Shown in pieces: positions 44,995-54,717 of a stretch of DNA of 64,000 nucleotides. Source of the stretch: Canibacter zhuwentaonis (GTDB taxonomy: Bacteria > Actinomycetota > Actinomycetes > Actinomycetales > Microbacteriaceae); assembly GCF_018531145.1 (NCBI RefSeq), contig NZ_JAHDSZ010000001.1:310001-374000 (forward strand). Direction: 5' to 3'. The notes beneath the pieces were generated by a model, which did no database searches, was not told where the DNA came from, and saw only the letters and a list, made by a program, of their open reading frames with translations. Numbering within the stretch: the first letter of the stretch is position 1; the number at the start of each line of letters is the position of its first letter. The position numbers and the translations under genes are program-made.

Positions 44995-45938
44995 AGCCTG
45001 CCCTCATAAGCTGCGACAATCTGGCTCACTAAGCTGTTGCGCACAATATCTTCAGCGTCGAGATGTGTTATCCCGATTTCGGGAATATTGCTTAGCTTGT
45101 GCATTGCATCAGCTAGGCCGCTTATGTTGTGTGATAAATCAACCTGTGAGCTGTCACCGGTTATAACCATGCGCGAGGCGTAACCGAGCCTGGTTAAAAA
45201 CATTTTCATTTGTTCCCCAGTCGTGTTTTGCGCCTCGTCAAGAATTATAAAAGATTCGTTAAGAGTGCGCCCGCGCATATAGGCAAGAGGAGCAACCTCA
45301 ACCGCGCCGGATTCAACAAGCTTAGCCACGGTTTCAGGATCGAGCATAGCCGCCAGAGCGTCAAACAAAGGACGCAAATAAGGGTCAATTTTGTCTTCTA
45401 AACTGCCGGGCAAATAGCCCAGCTTTTCGCCCGCTTCAACAGCAGGCCTTGTTAAAACAATTTTTGCTACCTCACGCCGCTGCAAAGCTCGCACGGCAAA
45501 AGCAACGGCGAGGTATGTTTTTCCCGTTCCGGCGGGACCCTCGCAAAAAACTATTTCACACTCTTCAAGTGATTTCACATAATCACGCTGCCCCGCTGTT
45601 TGCGGGCGTACTCCCCGCCCTCGCACGGTTAAAATCGATTCCGGCAATTTTTTACCGTTTTCAAGAGAAGTCGTTTTAAACTGCTTAATATCGCGACTAT
45701 CTACCGCCGCAGCGGTTTTGTGAGCGGCGAGTATTTCGAGTACTGCACGCTCAACCTCAGCAACGCTTTCGCGCGTGCCACGCAGGGTTAACAAATGATC
45801 GCGCAGGTGAAAATTAACCTCCTGATAGGCCCGCTCAAGCTCGCCAAGCAGCGACTCATTAGCACCTAGCAGATCGGATAAATGCACTCCCGACAACAAC
45901 ACGGAGCGTGTTATTTCGGGATAGAAGGTTTTATCCAC
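44991..45938 (-). CDS. phoH: PhoH-family ATPase
   Basis: A 315-residue protein with an N-terminal KH-like part and a P-loop ATPase domain: FCEGPAGTGKTYLAVAFAVRAL (Walker A), RPAVEAGEKLGYLPG, and FIILDEAQNTT (Walker B). The role is not settled; the constant pairing with ybeY suggests RNA processing. It starts at GTG and overlaps the hinT gene end by 8 bases. Confidence 0.95.
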   Translation of the reverse strand: MDKTFYPEITRSVLLSGVHLSDLLGANESLLGELERAYQEVNFHLRDHLLTLRGTRESVAEVERAVLEILAAHKTAAAVDSRDIKQFKTTSLENGKKLPESILTVRGRGVRPQTAGQRDYVKSLEECEIVFCEGPAGTGKTYLAVAFAVRALQRREVAKIVLTRPAVEAGEKLGYLPGSLEDKIDPYLRPLFDALAAMLDPETVAKLVESGAVEVAPLAYMRGRTLNESFIILDEAQNTTGEQMKMFLTRLGYASRMVITGDSSQVDLSHNISGLADAMHKLSNIPEIGITHLDAEDIVRNSLVSQIVAAYEGRL

Positions 45939-46278
45939 CCGCGCTGCTTTCTGTTAGATCTCCCGCTAGTACGTGTGCGTGAACGTGAAATACCGTTTGC
46001 CCCGCGCCCGCGCCGTTGTTGAAAACCAGGCGGTAATCACCGTCAGCGTACACGGTCGCAAGTTTTTTAGCAACCTGTACAATCTCGGCTAGCAGCCCAG
46101 GATCACCCGCAGCCAGTTCCGTTACGTTTGCGTACTCTGTGGTTTTAGGAATCACCAGAATATGCACGGAAGCCTGCGGATTCTGATCGTAAAAAGCCAA
46201 AACCCTATCGGTTTCAGCAAGTTTTTTAACGGGAATCTCACCGGATACAATTTGCCCAAAAACAGTTTTATTACTCAT
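45931..46278 (-). CDS. hinT: HIT-family nucleotide hydrolase (HinT-like)
   Basis: A 115-residue HIT protein with the triad motif HVHAHVL near the C-terminus, which hydrolyses purine nucleoside phosphoramidates or other adenylated compounds. KPL-type N-terminal strands (FGQIVSGEIPVKKLAETDRVLAF) fit the HinT branch. It sits between rsmE and phoH in the standard order. Confidence 0.93.
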   Translation of the reverse strand: MSNKTVFGQIVSGEIPVKKLAETDRVLAFYDQNPQASVHILVIPKTTEYANVTELAAGDPGLLAEIVQVAKKLATVYADGDYRLVFNNGAGAGQTVFHVHAHVLAGDLTESSAGG

Positions 46279-46353
46279 AGCCTAAAGTCTAGTGCCACCC
46301 TCTGACAGTAATTTTTAAGCGCCAAAGCGCAGTCGTCACACGGCACAGCTTAA

Positions 46354-47130
46354 CTACCACACCCCCAGCGCAAGGTTGCACACCGCAAGCGCCGCTGCGG
46401 CAGCGCTTGCAGAGCGCAACACCGTTTCCCCAACCGTCACAGCGCGCGCGCCGTGATCTGCAAACAGCTGCAATTCTGATTCGGTAATGCCACCCTCTGG
46501 ACCAATTGCAAAAACAATTCTTGAATAATGCTTTAGCCCGGCTTCACCCAGCCCTACTAGCTCGTTGCTCAGCCGCAGATTTTGCCACGGATCGAGCACA
46601 AGCACGAGAGTATGCTCATCCGCCGCCAGCTGCGCCAGCTGCTTAGGACTGTGCAGTTTGTGCACCTTAGGCACTCGCGCGCGCAGTGACTGCTTAGATG
46701 CCTCTCGCGTTATTTTTTGCCACTTAGTGAGCATTTTATCCACTTTTGCGCAATCTTGCCACTGCACAACAGAGCGCTGCGCCCGCCACGGCAGAATCTG
46801 GTTAACGCCAAACTCCGTGCTCTGCTGCACCGCCATTTCATCGCGCCCGCCCTTGACCAGCGCCTGCGCTAAAACCAGCTCAACAGGGTGCTTTGTAACC
46901 GTGCGCACGCTAAGAACTTCCGCGTGAAACAGCGGATTTTTGCCAGGCAGCACCTTCGTAACCTGTACGGTTGCAATTCTGCCGTCGGTATCTCCCAGAT
47001 AAACCTGCTCACCGGCGCGCAATCGCGCCACAGTAACCGCGTGACGTGCCTCCTCACCGGTTAGCGTAAGGGTCTTGCCCGGCTTAATAGGTGCGCCTAT
47101 TAAGCCACTGTCATAGTATAAATGCGCCAT
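46354..47130 (-). CDS. rsmE: 16S rRNA (uridine-1498-N3)-methyltransferase
   Basis: SPOUT-class methyltransferase. The 258-residue protein has an N-terminal PUA-like domain with GEEARHAVTVARLRAGEQVYL and the knotted SAM-binding end IGPEGGITESELQLF and GETVLRSASAAAAAL. It directly follows dnaJ, stop and start touching. Confidence 0.95.
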   Translation of the reverse strand: MAHLYYDSGLIGAPIKPGKTLTLTGEEARHAVTVARLRAGEQVYLGDTDGRIATVQVTKVLPGKNPLFHAEVLSVRTVTKHPVELVLAQALVKGGRDEMAVQQSTEFGVNQILPWRAQRSVVQWQDCAKVDKMLTKWQKITREASKQSLRARVPKVHKLHSPKQLAQLAADEHTLVLVLDPWQNLRLSNELVGLGEAGLKHYSRIVFAIGPEGGITESELQLFADHGARAVTVGETVLRSASAAAAALAVCNLALGVW

Positions 47131-48225
47131 CTACCCGAAAAACTTGTTGCGCATTTTTTCAAAGAAACCCTGCTTGTGCGCGCCCAGCCGAGTGCTTTGT
47201 TTGTCAAGGCTGTTAGCAAACTCCTGCAGCAGCTCTTTTTGTTTACGGTTTAAGTTTGTAGGGGTTATAACCTTTGCAATCAGCTTTAAATCACCTCGCT
47301 TTTCGCCGTGTAGTTCTGTAATACCACGCCCTGCGACGGTGATTATATCGCCGGACTGAACGCCCTCGGGAACTGTTATTTGCGCCTCTCCGTCAAGTAT
47401 CTGCAGTGTTATCTGCGTGCCGAACACGGCCGCGGTTAGCGGGATTTCCAGGGTTGCTAACAGGTCATTGCCGTCACGGTTAAACTGCTCGTGAGGAGCC
47501 ACCATAAACTCAATAAACAGGTCGCCGTTTGTGCCGCCACCGAGACCAGCCTCGCCCGCGCCGCGCATCTGCAACCTGGTACCATCAGCAACTCCCGACG
47601 GAATCTGCACTTCAATAGTGCGTTTTTCGCGCACCCTGCCGCGCCCACCACAGTCACCACACGGATTATCAATAACAGTGCCGTAGCCCTGGCAGTTGCT
47701 ACACGGATTGCTGGTCACAACCTGCCCCAGAATTGAACGCACCTGCCTGCGCACGTGACCTGTTCCCTGGCACATATCGCAGGTGCGGGGTGTGGTACCG
47801 GGCGCGCAACACTTCCCATCACAGTTTGCGCAAACAACCGCGGTTGTGATGTCAATATCGCGGGTTGCGCCAAAGATCACATCGGCAAGCTCGATTCGCA
47901 TCTGAATCAGCGCGTCATTGCCGGGTTGTTTGCGCGAATTGGGAGTTCCGCCACCGCCAAAACCAAAACCGCCGCCAAACATATTCCCGAGAAAATCACC
48001 CAGGTCGGTGAATCCACCTTGCGATCCGCCCGTGTCATACTCGCGGCGCTGTTGCGGATCACTCAGCACATCATACGCGCGAGTTACCTCTTTAAACTGC
48101 TCTGCCGCTTCAGGACTCGGGTTGCGATCAGGGTGCAGCTTCATAGCGAGCTTACGGTAGGCTTTTTTGATTTCCTGCTCGCTCGCATCCCTGCTGACCC
48201 CGAGGGTTTCATAGTGATTGACCAT
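47131..48225 (-). CDS. dnaJ: Chaperone DnaJ (DnaJ2 type)
   Basis: Hsp70 co-chaperone. The 364-residue protein has the J domain with HPD (KLHPDRNP), a Gly/Phe-rich segment, a zinc-binding domain and the C-terminal substrate domains. Cysteine motifs read [24 protein letters not shown] and CGDCGGRG; the first ends in Cys rather than the usual Gly. It pairs with hrcA, the usual place of the second DnaJ in actinobacteria. dnaK and grpE are not in the window. Confidence 0.96.
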   Translation of the reverse strand: MVNHYETLGVSRDASEQEIKKAYRKLAMKLHPDRNPSPEAAEQFKEVTRAYDVLSDPQQRREYDTGGSQGGFTDLGDFLGNMFGGGFGFGGGGTPNSRKQPGNDALIQMRIELADVIFGATRDIDITTAVVCANCDGKCCAPGTTPRTCDMCQGTGHVRRQVRSILGQVVTSNPCSNCQGYGTVIDNPCGDCGGRGRVREKRTIEVQIPSGVADGTRLQMRGAGEAGLGGGTNGDLFIEFMVAPHEQFNRDGNDLLATLEIPLTAAVFGTQITLQILDGEAQITVPEGVQSGDIITVAGRGITELHGEKRGDLKLIAKVITPTNLNRKQKELLQEFANSLDKQSTRLGAHKQGFFEKMRNKFFG

Positions 48226-48252
48226 TTGTGTTCTCCTTTTAAAATCTTCTTA

Positions 48253-49287
48253 CTAGCTTAAAATTTTATTGAGGTAACTCGCCACAGCCTGCACCGCAAC
48301 AATGTTTTCTGCGTAATCCATGTGCAGTGAGCCGATAACCCCGAGCTGTGAGCCGGTGCTGTTGGCGTTACCATAGCTCGTGGCTAAAACCGCGGTTCCC
48401 TGCAGCCCATAGGTTTCATTCTCGCGCCCGATACTAATGCTAATTTCACGCTCCTGCTGCAGCGCAAACTCGTTAAACAGCTGCAACAGCGTCACCTGTT
48501 CTTCGAGCGCTTCTAAAACGACCTCTGCCGACAGCTCTGCAACCGCCGCGCGTGATATATTTGCCGTTCCTGAAACCTTTAGTTTAGCAGCTGTGCTAAC
48601 CGCTAACTGTTCGCACACACTATCAAAGATAATTGCCGCCGGCGCTTTAGCTACGGGCGGCAGCTGTGGCAGTATAATATTTTTATATTCTGCGGCAAGA
48701 GTGGCAAGCGCAGCTTTTAGATCCTTATCAATAATTGCCCGGTAAATCTGCCCGCGTACGGTGGGCAGGCTCAGATGCCGCAGCTCATCCGCATTAAAAA
48801 CTATTAGCTGCTGCGCCACCACCCCACTGCTTTTTACAAGAATTGCCAACACCCTGTTTGCAGACAGCTGCACCAGGTCAAAATGCCGCACCCGCTCGCT
48901 CGGCACACCCGGATATTGAATCAGCGCAACTTGATTTGTGAGCAGCGACAAAATCCTGGCGGTGCGGTTTAAGACCTCGTCAAGGTCGTGTGTCTCCCCC
49001 AGGAACCGTTCAATCGCGAGCTTTTTAGCTGCAGAGAGCGGTTGCAAGCGAGTCAGTGTGTCCACGTGTAAACGGTATCCTTTATCGGTTGGCACGCGCC
49101 CCGACGAAGTGTGCGGTGCGGTTATTAGCCCCGCCTTCTCAAGCGCCATCATATCGCTGCGGATAGTGGCCGCAGACACGTCAAAAGCGTATTTTTGCAC
49201 GATCCGCTTAGAACCGACCGGTTCGTGGTGCACCACATAATCGTTGACAATTGCCCGTAAAACCTGCAAGCTACGCTCAGAAACCAT
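48253..49287 (-). CDS. hrcA: Heat-inducible transcription repressor HrcA
   Basis: Represses chaperone genes by binding CIRCE elements. I start it at the ATG at 49287, preceded by AGGGGG, giving 344 residues. The N-terminal winged helix has VLRAIVNDYVVHHEPVGSKRIVQ and SAATIRSDMMALEKAGLI; the GAF-like middle and dimerisation parts follow. A degenerate CIRCE lies about 50 bases upstream, consistent with autoregulation of hrcA-dnaJ. Confidence 0.96.
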   Translation of the reverse strand: MVSERSLQVLRAIVNDYVVHHEPVGSKRIVQKYAFDVSAATIRSDMMALEKAGLITAPHTSSGRVPTDKGYRLHVDTLTRLQPLSAAKKLAIERFLGETHDLDEVLNRTARILSLLTNQVALIQYPGVPSERVRHFDLVQLSANRVLAILVKSSGVVAQQLIVFNADELRHLSLPTVRGQIYRAIIDKDLKAALATLAAEYKNIILPQLPPVAKAPAAIIFDSVCEQLAVSTAAKLKVSGTANISRAAVAELSAEVVLEALEEQVTLLQLFNEFALQQEREISISIGRENETYGLQGTAVLATSYGNANSTGSQLGVIGSLHMDYAENIVAVQAVASYLNKILS

Positions 49288-49332
49288 AATGCACCCCCTG
49301 AAATATCTCGCCACCAGCGCTAACAGCAAAAT

Positions 49333-49359
49333 CTGGCACTGTCACCTATAGAGTGCTAG
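49333..49359. promoter_or_regulatory. Degenerate CIRCE operator upstream of hrcA
   Basis: CTGGCACTG, exactly 9 bases, then GAGTGCTAG, against the consensus TTAGCACTC-N9-GAGTGCTAA. The second half matches 8 of 9 and the first 6 of 9. Position and spacing support HrcA autoregulation. Confidence 0.75.
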
Positions 49360-49385
49360 TTTACCCTGTGAAACTTAAAACTCAG

Positions 49386-51365
49386 CTATCCCAGCAGCTG
49401 GTGCACTATCTGATCTGCTAGCAACCGCCCTTTTAACGTGGGCACAATTCGCTGCTGCGCAAACAGCGGCTCGGGCTGCACCAGCTCTTGTGTGAGCAGT
49501 CCGGCAACTCGCGAGCGCTCTTGCGCGGTGAGCGCCTGCAACGGAAGCCCCCAGCGGATTCTGCTTTCTAACAGCACTCGCTCTGTATGGCGCGCGTGCG
49601 GATCGAGCACCTCTTGCGCATACCCTGGCGACACGCCAGCACGTACGCGAGCTGCGTACACGCGCGGATGTTTCACGTTCCACCAACGCACGCCCCCTAC
49701 GTGACTGTGCGCGCCGGGCCCGAAACCCCACCAGTTGGCACCCTGCCAGTATCCCAAATTGTGGCGCGAATATGACCCGCCCCGTTCCCAGTTACTGATC
49801 TCATACCAGCGGTAGCCCGCCTCACTAAAGAGCTTATCTGCTAGCTCGTACATATCAGCCTGTGTGTCATCGTCGGGCATTTGATACTTGCCGCGCTTAA
49901 TCTGCGCGGCAAGCTTGGTGCCCGGCTCGATAATTAGCGCATACGCTGAAATGTGATCAGGCTCGCACGCCAGTGCGGTGAGCACAGATTCGCGCCAGTT
50001 GGAGAGCGTTTCGTGCGGGGTGCCGTAGATTAAATCGAGGCTCACCTGCAAGCCCAACTCGCGGGCAAATTTTGTAACCGGCAGAATTCGCGACGGATCG
50101 TGCGTGCGCTCCAGAACCTCTAAAACGTGAGCAACCGCAGACTGCATCCCAAAGCTAATACGAGTAAAACCGGCATCGCGCAGCTCTTCTAGATAGCTGT
50201 AGTCAACAGAATCCGGATTGGCTTCGGTTGTGACCTCGGCATCTGCGGTCAAACCCCAGGTGTTTTTTAGCCCGTTAAACATTTTAACAAGGTCACCCGC
50301 GGGCAAAAGCGTGGGCGTGCCCCCGCCAAAAAATACCGTATCTAACGGCCGCTGCGGCACTTGGCTAAGCTGCAGCGCGGTTTTTGCAAAGGCAATTTCC
50401 TGCAGCACCTCTGCAGTGTAATTGCTCTGGTTTGTGCTGCCAAGTTCGGTTGCCGTGTAGGTGTTGAAATCGCAGTACCCGCAGCGCACGCGGCAGTATG
50501 GCACGTGTACATAGGCTCCAAAGCCACGCTCTGCGGAGTTAACGGCCGCCTGCGCGGGGAGTCTGCCATCCGCTGGTACTGGATCGCCCGGCAGCAGCGC
50601 GCTAGGAGGCATCTGTGACGGGCGCTGGGGCTGTGTTTTGAACTCTGTTTTTGCGCTGGCAGCGCCGCCGTTTACTCTGTTCAGAGAGGCATAACCGGGT
50701 ATCAGACAGGAGAGCGTTTCTTTGATTTCGGCGGATAGTTTCTGCCCGTTTTTGCCGTCGCACAAAAAATTGAACCGGGAGCGTTTTGGCAGGTGGAAGA
50801 ATCCGCGCGCGACAGCCTGCACGCTGTCATCAGCGAGCAGCTGCACCTCAAAGCTTACTTCGCCGGCAAATTCGCGAGCGGATGACACCGTGCCGAGCAC
50901 CACCCCGGAGCGCAACACCGGCTCTGCGCCAGTTTCTGCGCTGCCGGTTAAATCTTCCTGCCTATCTCCCCTTAAAAGCCGCACAACACTGTAAACACCG
51001 CTTAAATCGACCGCGTTTTTAGCGACTGTTGTTGCGCTTTGTAGCTCTGCCTTTGCTCCCGTGAGCAGATACGCTGTTCCCTCCGCGCTGTACACGGTCT
51101 CGTTCAGGCTCGGGCGCGCTGGTATGCTTCCCTGGTCAAGCACGGTAACGCTGTACCCGGCAAGCTCGAACACGCGCCACGTCATTAACTGCCCAACAGC
51201 GTCATCGAATCGATTTTTGCCAATTCCCAGCCTGACGCTCTCGGCAAATGGATACGCCCCGTTTGGCGGATAATCAAGCAGGTCGGGCGCCTGGCTACCA
51301 CCAACTTCAGCGTAGTTGAGAACAGAATCTACAAAAGTACTGCGGCGTCTTGGCTCAGAACTCAT
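49386..51365 (-). CDS. hemW: DUF1990-HemW fusion protein
   Basis: A single 659-residue reading frame. Residues about 1-225 resemble DUF1990 ([31 protein letters not shown], then [14 protein letters not shown]), a domain of unknown function. Residues about 252-659 are HemW, a radical-SAM heme chaperone: [14 protein letters not shown] carries the CX3CX2C cluster cysteines, [11 protein letters not shown] the SAM-binding GGGTP, followed by the HemN C-terminal domain. Met252 matches where stand-alone HemW proteins begin, but no ribosome binding site precedes it. The start overlaps the lepA stop by 4 bases. In relatives I recall DUF1990 and hemW as separate neighbouring genes. Heme delivery fits with the aa3 oxidase genes in the window. 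Confidence 0.88.
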   Translation of the reverse strand: MSSEPRRRSTFVDSVLNYAEVGGSQAPDLLDYPPNGAYPFAESVRLGIGKNRFDDAVGQLMTWRVFELAGYSVTVLDQGSIPARPSLNETVYSAEGTAYLLTGAKAELQSATTVAKNAVDLSGVYSVVRLLRGDRQEDLTGSAETGAEPVLRSGVVLGTVSSAREFAGEVSFEVQLLADDSVQAVARGFFHLPKRSRFNFLCDGKNGQKLSAEIKETLSCLIPGYASLNRVNGGAASAKTEFKTQPQRPSQMPPSALLPGDPVPADGRLPAQAAVNSAERGFGAYVHVPYCRVRCGYCDFNTYTATELGSTNQSNYTAEVLQEIAFAKTALQLSQVPQRPLDTVFFGGGTPTLLPAGDLVKMFNGLKNTWGLTADAEVTTEANPDSVDYSYLEELRDAGFTRISFGMQSAVAHVLEVLERTHDPSRILPVTKFARELGLQVSLDLIYGTPHETLSNWRESVLTALACEPDHISAYALIIEPGTKLAAQIKRGKYQMPDDDTQADMYELADKLFSEAGYRWYEISNWERGGSYSRHNLGYWQGANWWGFGPGAHSHVGGVRWWNVKHPRVYAARVRAGVSPGYAQEVLDPHARHTERVLLESRIRWGLPLQALTAQERSRVAGLLTQELVQPEPLFAQQRIVPTLKGRLLADQIVHQLLG

Positions 51366-53206
51366 TTTTTACCCTCAACTTCGCCAGACAGCGCGGCGAT
51401 AAAGGCTTCCTGCGGCACTTCCACGCGCCCCACCATTTTCATCCGCTTTTTGCCTTCTTTTTGCTTTTCTAGCAGCTTGCGCTTACGACTAATATCACCG
51501 CCGTAGCACTTTGCTAAAACATCTTTTCTGATTGCGCGGATGTTTTCGCGCGCAATAATTCTAGCCCCGATAGCTGCCTGAATCGGCACTTCAAACTGCT
51601 GGCGCGGAATTAGCTTACGCAGTCGCTCCGACATCATGGTACCGTAGCCGTAGGCGCTATCGCGATGCACAATCGCGCTAAAAGCGTCAACTTTATCACC
51701 CTGCAGCAGAATATCAACCTTTACAAGATCCGCATTCTGCTCGCCGGCCGACTCGTAGTCAAGGCTTGCGTACCCCTGGGTGCAGCTTTTGAGCTGATCA
51801 AAAAAGTCAAACACGATTTCACCGAGCGGGATTTTATAGCGCAGCTCAACCCGTTCTGTGCCGAAATACTCCATACCCTGCAGGCTGCCGCGCCTGGCCT
51901 GGCACAGCTCCATAATCTGCCCGACATAGTCTTTGGGCGTAAGAATTGCGGCACTTACAACGGGTTCGTAAACTTCTGAGATTTTACCGTCGGGGTATTC
52001 GCTCGGGTTTGTAACGGTAACCTCTTTGCCATCTTCGCGCACAACCCGATAGACAACGCTCGGCGCGGTCGCGATCAAATCAAGATTGAACTCGCGGCGC
52101 AACCTTTCGCTTATGATTTCAAGGTGCAAAAGCCCCAGAAAACCGCACCTAAAACCGAACCCCAGCGCAACTGAGGTTTCTGGTTCGTACTGCAGCGCGG
52201 CATCTGAGAGTTTAAGCTTATCAAGGGCTTCGCGCAACACCGGATAATCGCTGCCGTCGATCGGGTAGATACCGGAAAAAACCATCGGCTTCGGATCGAT
52301 GTACCCCGGCAGCGCGTCGCTCGCTGGCGCGCGCTTGGTTGTGATGGTGTCACCAACTTTAGACTGCCGCACGTCTTTAACACCCGTAATCAGGTAGCCC
52401 ACCTCACCGGCAGCAAGCCCCGCTGTGGGAATCTGCTCGGGAGCAGAAACGCCTATTTCTAGAGCCTCGTGCTCGGCCAGCGTTGACATCATCAAAATGC
52501 GCTCGCGCGGTAACAGCTTGCCGTCAATCATCCGCACATAGGTGATAACCCCGCGATACGGGTCGTACACGGAGTCAAAAATCATAGCTCGCGCGGGCGC
52601 TGTCAGCTCTCCCACTGGCGCCGGAACTTTAGCAACAACACAGTCAAGCAGCGCCTCAACACCCGCGCCGGTTTTACCGGAGACAGCGAGCACATCCGCC
52701 GGATCACAGCCAATTAGCTCGGATATTTCTTGCGCAATGCGCACCGGATCCGCCGCGGGAAGGTCGATTTTATTCAGCACCGGAATAATCTCAAGATCGT
52801 GTTCCATTGCCAGGTATAGGTTCGCGAGCGTTTGCGCCTCAATGCCCTGTGCCGCGTCGACCAGCAGAATAGCGCCTTCACAGGCCGCTAGCGAGCGTGA
52901 AACCTCGTAGCTGAAATCTACGTGCCCGGGCGTGTCGATCATATTCAGCGCGTAATCAGTGCCGTTAAGCTCCCAGTGCATCCGTACCGCCTGCGACTTG
53001 ATTGTGATGCCCCGCTCGCGCTCAATATCCATGCGGTCGAGATACTGCGCCCGCATCTCACGGTCAGACACTGTGCCGGTAATCTGCAGCATTCTGTCTG
53101 CGAGCGTTGATTTGCCGTGGTCAATATGCGCGATAATGCAGAAATTGCGGATCGCGGACGCAGGAGTTTGTGAGGGACGCGGCGGATTAACACTGCGAGG
53201 AGACAT
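51362..53206 (-). CDS. lepA: Elongation factor 4 (LepA)
   Basis: Ribosome-associated GTPase acting in initiation and back-translocation. The 614-residue protein has G1 [15 protein letters not shown]3 DTPGHVDF, G4 NKID and the characteristic C-terminal domain with [22 protein letters not shown]. Domain order is complete. Confidence 0.98.
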   Translation of the reverse strand: MSPRSVNPPRPSQTPASAIRNFCIIAHIDHGKSTLADRMLQITGTVSDREMRAQYLDRMDIERERGITIKSQAVRMHWELNGTDYALNMIDTPGHVDFSYEVSRSLAACEGAILLVDAAQGIEAQTLANLYLAMEHDLEIIPVLNKIDLPAADPVRIAQEISELIGCDPADVLAVSGKTGAGVEALLDCVVAKVPAPVGELTAPARAMIFDSVYDPYRGVITYVRMIDGKLLPRERILMMSTLAEHEALEIGVSAPEQIPTAGLAAGEVGYLITGVKDVRQSKVGDTITTKRAPASDALPGYIDPKPMVFSGIYPIDGSDYPVLREALDKLKLSDAALQYEPETSVALGFGFRCGFLGLLHLEIISERLRREFNLDLIATAPSVVYRVVREDGKEVTVTNPSEYPDGKISEVYEPVVSAAILTPKDYVGQIMELCQARRGSLQGMEYFGTERVELRYKIPLGEIVFDFFDQLKSCTQGYASLDYESAGEQNADLVKVDILLQGDKVDAFSAIVHRDSAYGYGTMMSERLRKLIPRQQFEVPIQAAIGARIIARENIRAIRKDVLAKCYGGDISRKRKLLEKQKEGKKRMKMVGRVEVPQEAFIAALSGEVEGKK

Positions 53207-53251
53207 TCAACACCTATCTTAAAACGGACACGGGGCTAAATTTAAGACAAA

Positions 53252-53284
53252 GGCACGCACACCGTAAAAACAGGTATGCGTGCC
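53252..53284 (-). terminator. Terminator of rpsT
   Basis: On the minus strand GGCACGCATACC pairs with GGTGTGCGTGCC (12 pairs including one G-U) around a 9-base loop, followed by TTTGTCTT. It lies 25 bases after the rpsT stop and ahead of lepA. Confidence 0.85.
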
Positions 53285-53308
53285 GAAACTGTCTCAAGCT
53301 TAGGTAGC

Positions 53309-53569
53309 TTAGAGAGCAGTTACTTTCTTAGCAAGCTTTGATTTACGGTTAGCAGCCTGATTCTTGTGAATCACGCCCTTGCTAACAGCCTTGTCTAGCT
53401 TACGGCTAGCTTCCTGCAGTGCCTTTACAGCTGCGTCTTTATCTCCTGTCTCAACAGCAAGACGAGTTTTGCGCACAAAGGTGCGTAGCTCGCTCTTGTA
53501 AGCGCGATTGCGCTCGGTTGCTGCGAGATTGGTGCGAATCCGCTTAATTTGCGACTTAATGTTTGCCAC
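53309..53569 (-). CDS. rpsT: Small ribosomal subunit protein S20
   Basis: An 86-residue, very basic helical protein binding 16S r[17 protein letters not shown] and the [22 protein letters not shown] end are diagnostic. GTG start with AAGGA 6 bases before it. It is flanked by a terminator and a 153-base gap, so it is an independent unit between holA and lepA. Confidence 0.98.
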   Translation of the reverse strand: MANIKSQIKRIRTNLAATERNRAYKSELRTFVRKTRLAVETGDKDAAVKALQEASRKLDKAVSKGVIHKNQAANRKSKLAKKVTAL

Positions 53570-53722
53570 TTAGCTTCCTTCAAAAGTTTACGATTAATAC
53601 TTATCCGACGCGCAATCAGAGAGGGGAAAACGCGCCACTGTGGTTATTCACACCACAAGCAAGTCAGTTAATAACCCTAGCATATTTTTATACGCAGAGG
53701 TGCGATAGCATGATTTCAGGCG

Positions 53723-54715
53723 TTAAATGTTGCCGCGCACAGCTACTGTGAGCAGTAGTCGCTCTAGGGCATACTCGGGGTCTTTTGCAAAGCCCTTTAC
53801 CGCCATATCGGTTTCAGTTGCCTGTAAGATTACTTTTGCAAGATTGGTGCGCTGCCATTTAGCCGCCCGTCTTCTCACTTTGTCAACCATCCAGGGCGGC
53901 ATGCCCAGCTCTTTAGCGAGCTGCTGCACGGGCTCGGCTCGCCCGTGCACACGCGCTAAATCTCGCAGTGAGCGATTGATCATGGCAACTATAAAAACGG
54001 GGTCAATGCCGGTGTGCAGCGCGTGTCTAATCAGGATCATGGTCTGCGCAACATCGCCGTTTAGCGCGGCATCAATAACAGCAAAAACGCTCGTTTCAAC
54101 TCGCCCTGCGGTTAGATCCTGCACGCTCTGTAAGGTTATTTCACAGTTTACCGCGTGATGCGCGAGCTGCTCGAGAGCGGCAAACAGCTCTCCCAGATCT
54201 GTTGTGAATGCGCTGCTCAACTGTCTAAGCGGCTCTGCCGCGATCCGCACCCCCAGTCTTTTAGCCTCGCGCGTAATAATGTTGGGGCGCTCAGAGAGTT
54301 CTACTTTGGCGCAGTTAACCTCGATAAGCCCTGCGGTTTGCCGCACCTGACGCAGCACAGCCTTGCCGCTAACACCGCCCGGATGCTGCAGCAAGAAAAA
54401 GGTTTCGCCGTCTAGCTGCGACGTGGTCTGCGCGAATTCCTCTGTGAAGCACGCGCTGGCTCTATCTAGATCGCTGATTTTAATTAGCCGCGGCTCGCCA
54501 AAGAGCGACGGCGTTGCAAATGTTAAAAGCGTGCCGCGCGAGTACTCTGCTGCGCTTATTTCGTGTGTGACTAGGTTGGGATACTCTTTGCGCAACAGTT
54601 CTGTGATTTGCCTTGCTGCCCTGTCGGCCAAAACCGTTTCTTTACCATACAACAAAGTGACCTCGGCAATACGCACGCTGTCGTAAGCAACGCTGTTTGC
54701 AGCGGCACGCGACAT
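53723..54715 (-). CDS. holA: DNA polymerase III subunit delta
   Basis: Opens the sliding clamp within the clamp loader. The 330-residue protein has the AAA-like fold with LLYGKETVLADRAARQI near the N-terminus, ISDLDRASACF, and the C-terminal helical collar (MINRSLRDLARVHGRAEPVQQLAKELGMPPWMVDKVRR). It lies 2 bases downstream of manA. Confidence 0.93.
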   Translation of the reverse strand: MSRAAANSVAYDSVRIAEVTLLYGKETVLADRAARQITELLRKEYPNLVTHEISAAEYSRGTLLTFATPSLFGEPRLIKISDLDRASACFTEEFAQTTSQLDGETFFLLQHPGGVSGKAVLRQVRQTAGLIEVNCAKVELSERPNIITREAKRLGVRIAAEPLRQLSSAFTTDLGELFAALEQLAHHAVNCEITLQSVQDLTAGRVETSVFAVIDAALNGDVAQTMILIRHALHTGIDPVFIVAMINRSLRDLARVHGRAEPVQQLAKELGMPPWMVDKVRRRAAKWQRTNLAKVILQATETDMAVKGFAKDPEYALERLLLTVAVRGNI

Positions 54716-54717
54716 TG

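Noticed and set aside
50610-50612. Separate hemW gene starting at the internal ATG
   Set aside because: The frame is open through the DUF1990 part and there is no ribosome binding site before this ATG, so a fusion is the simpler reading; kept as a test for the finding.
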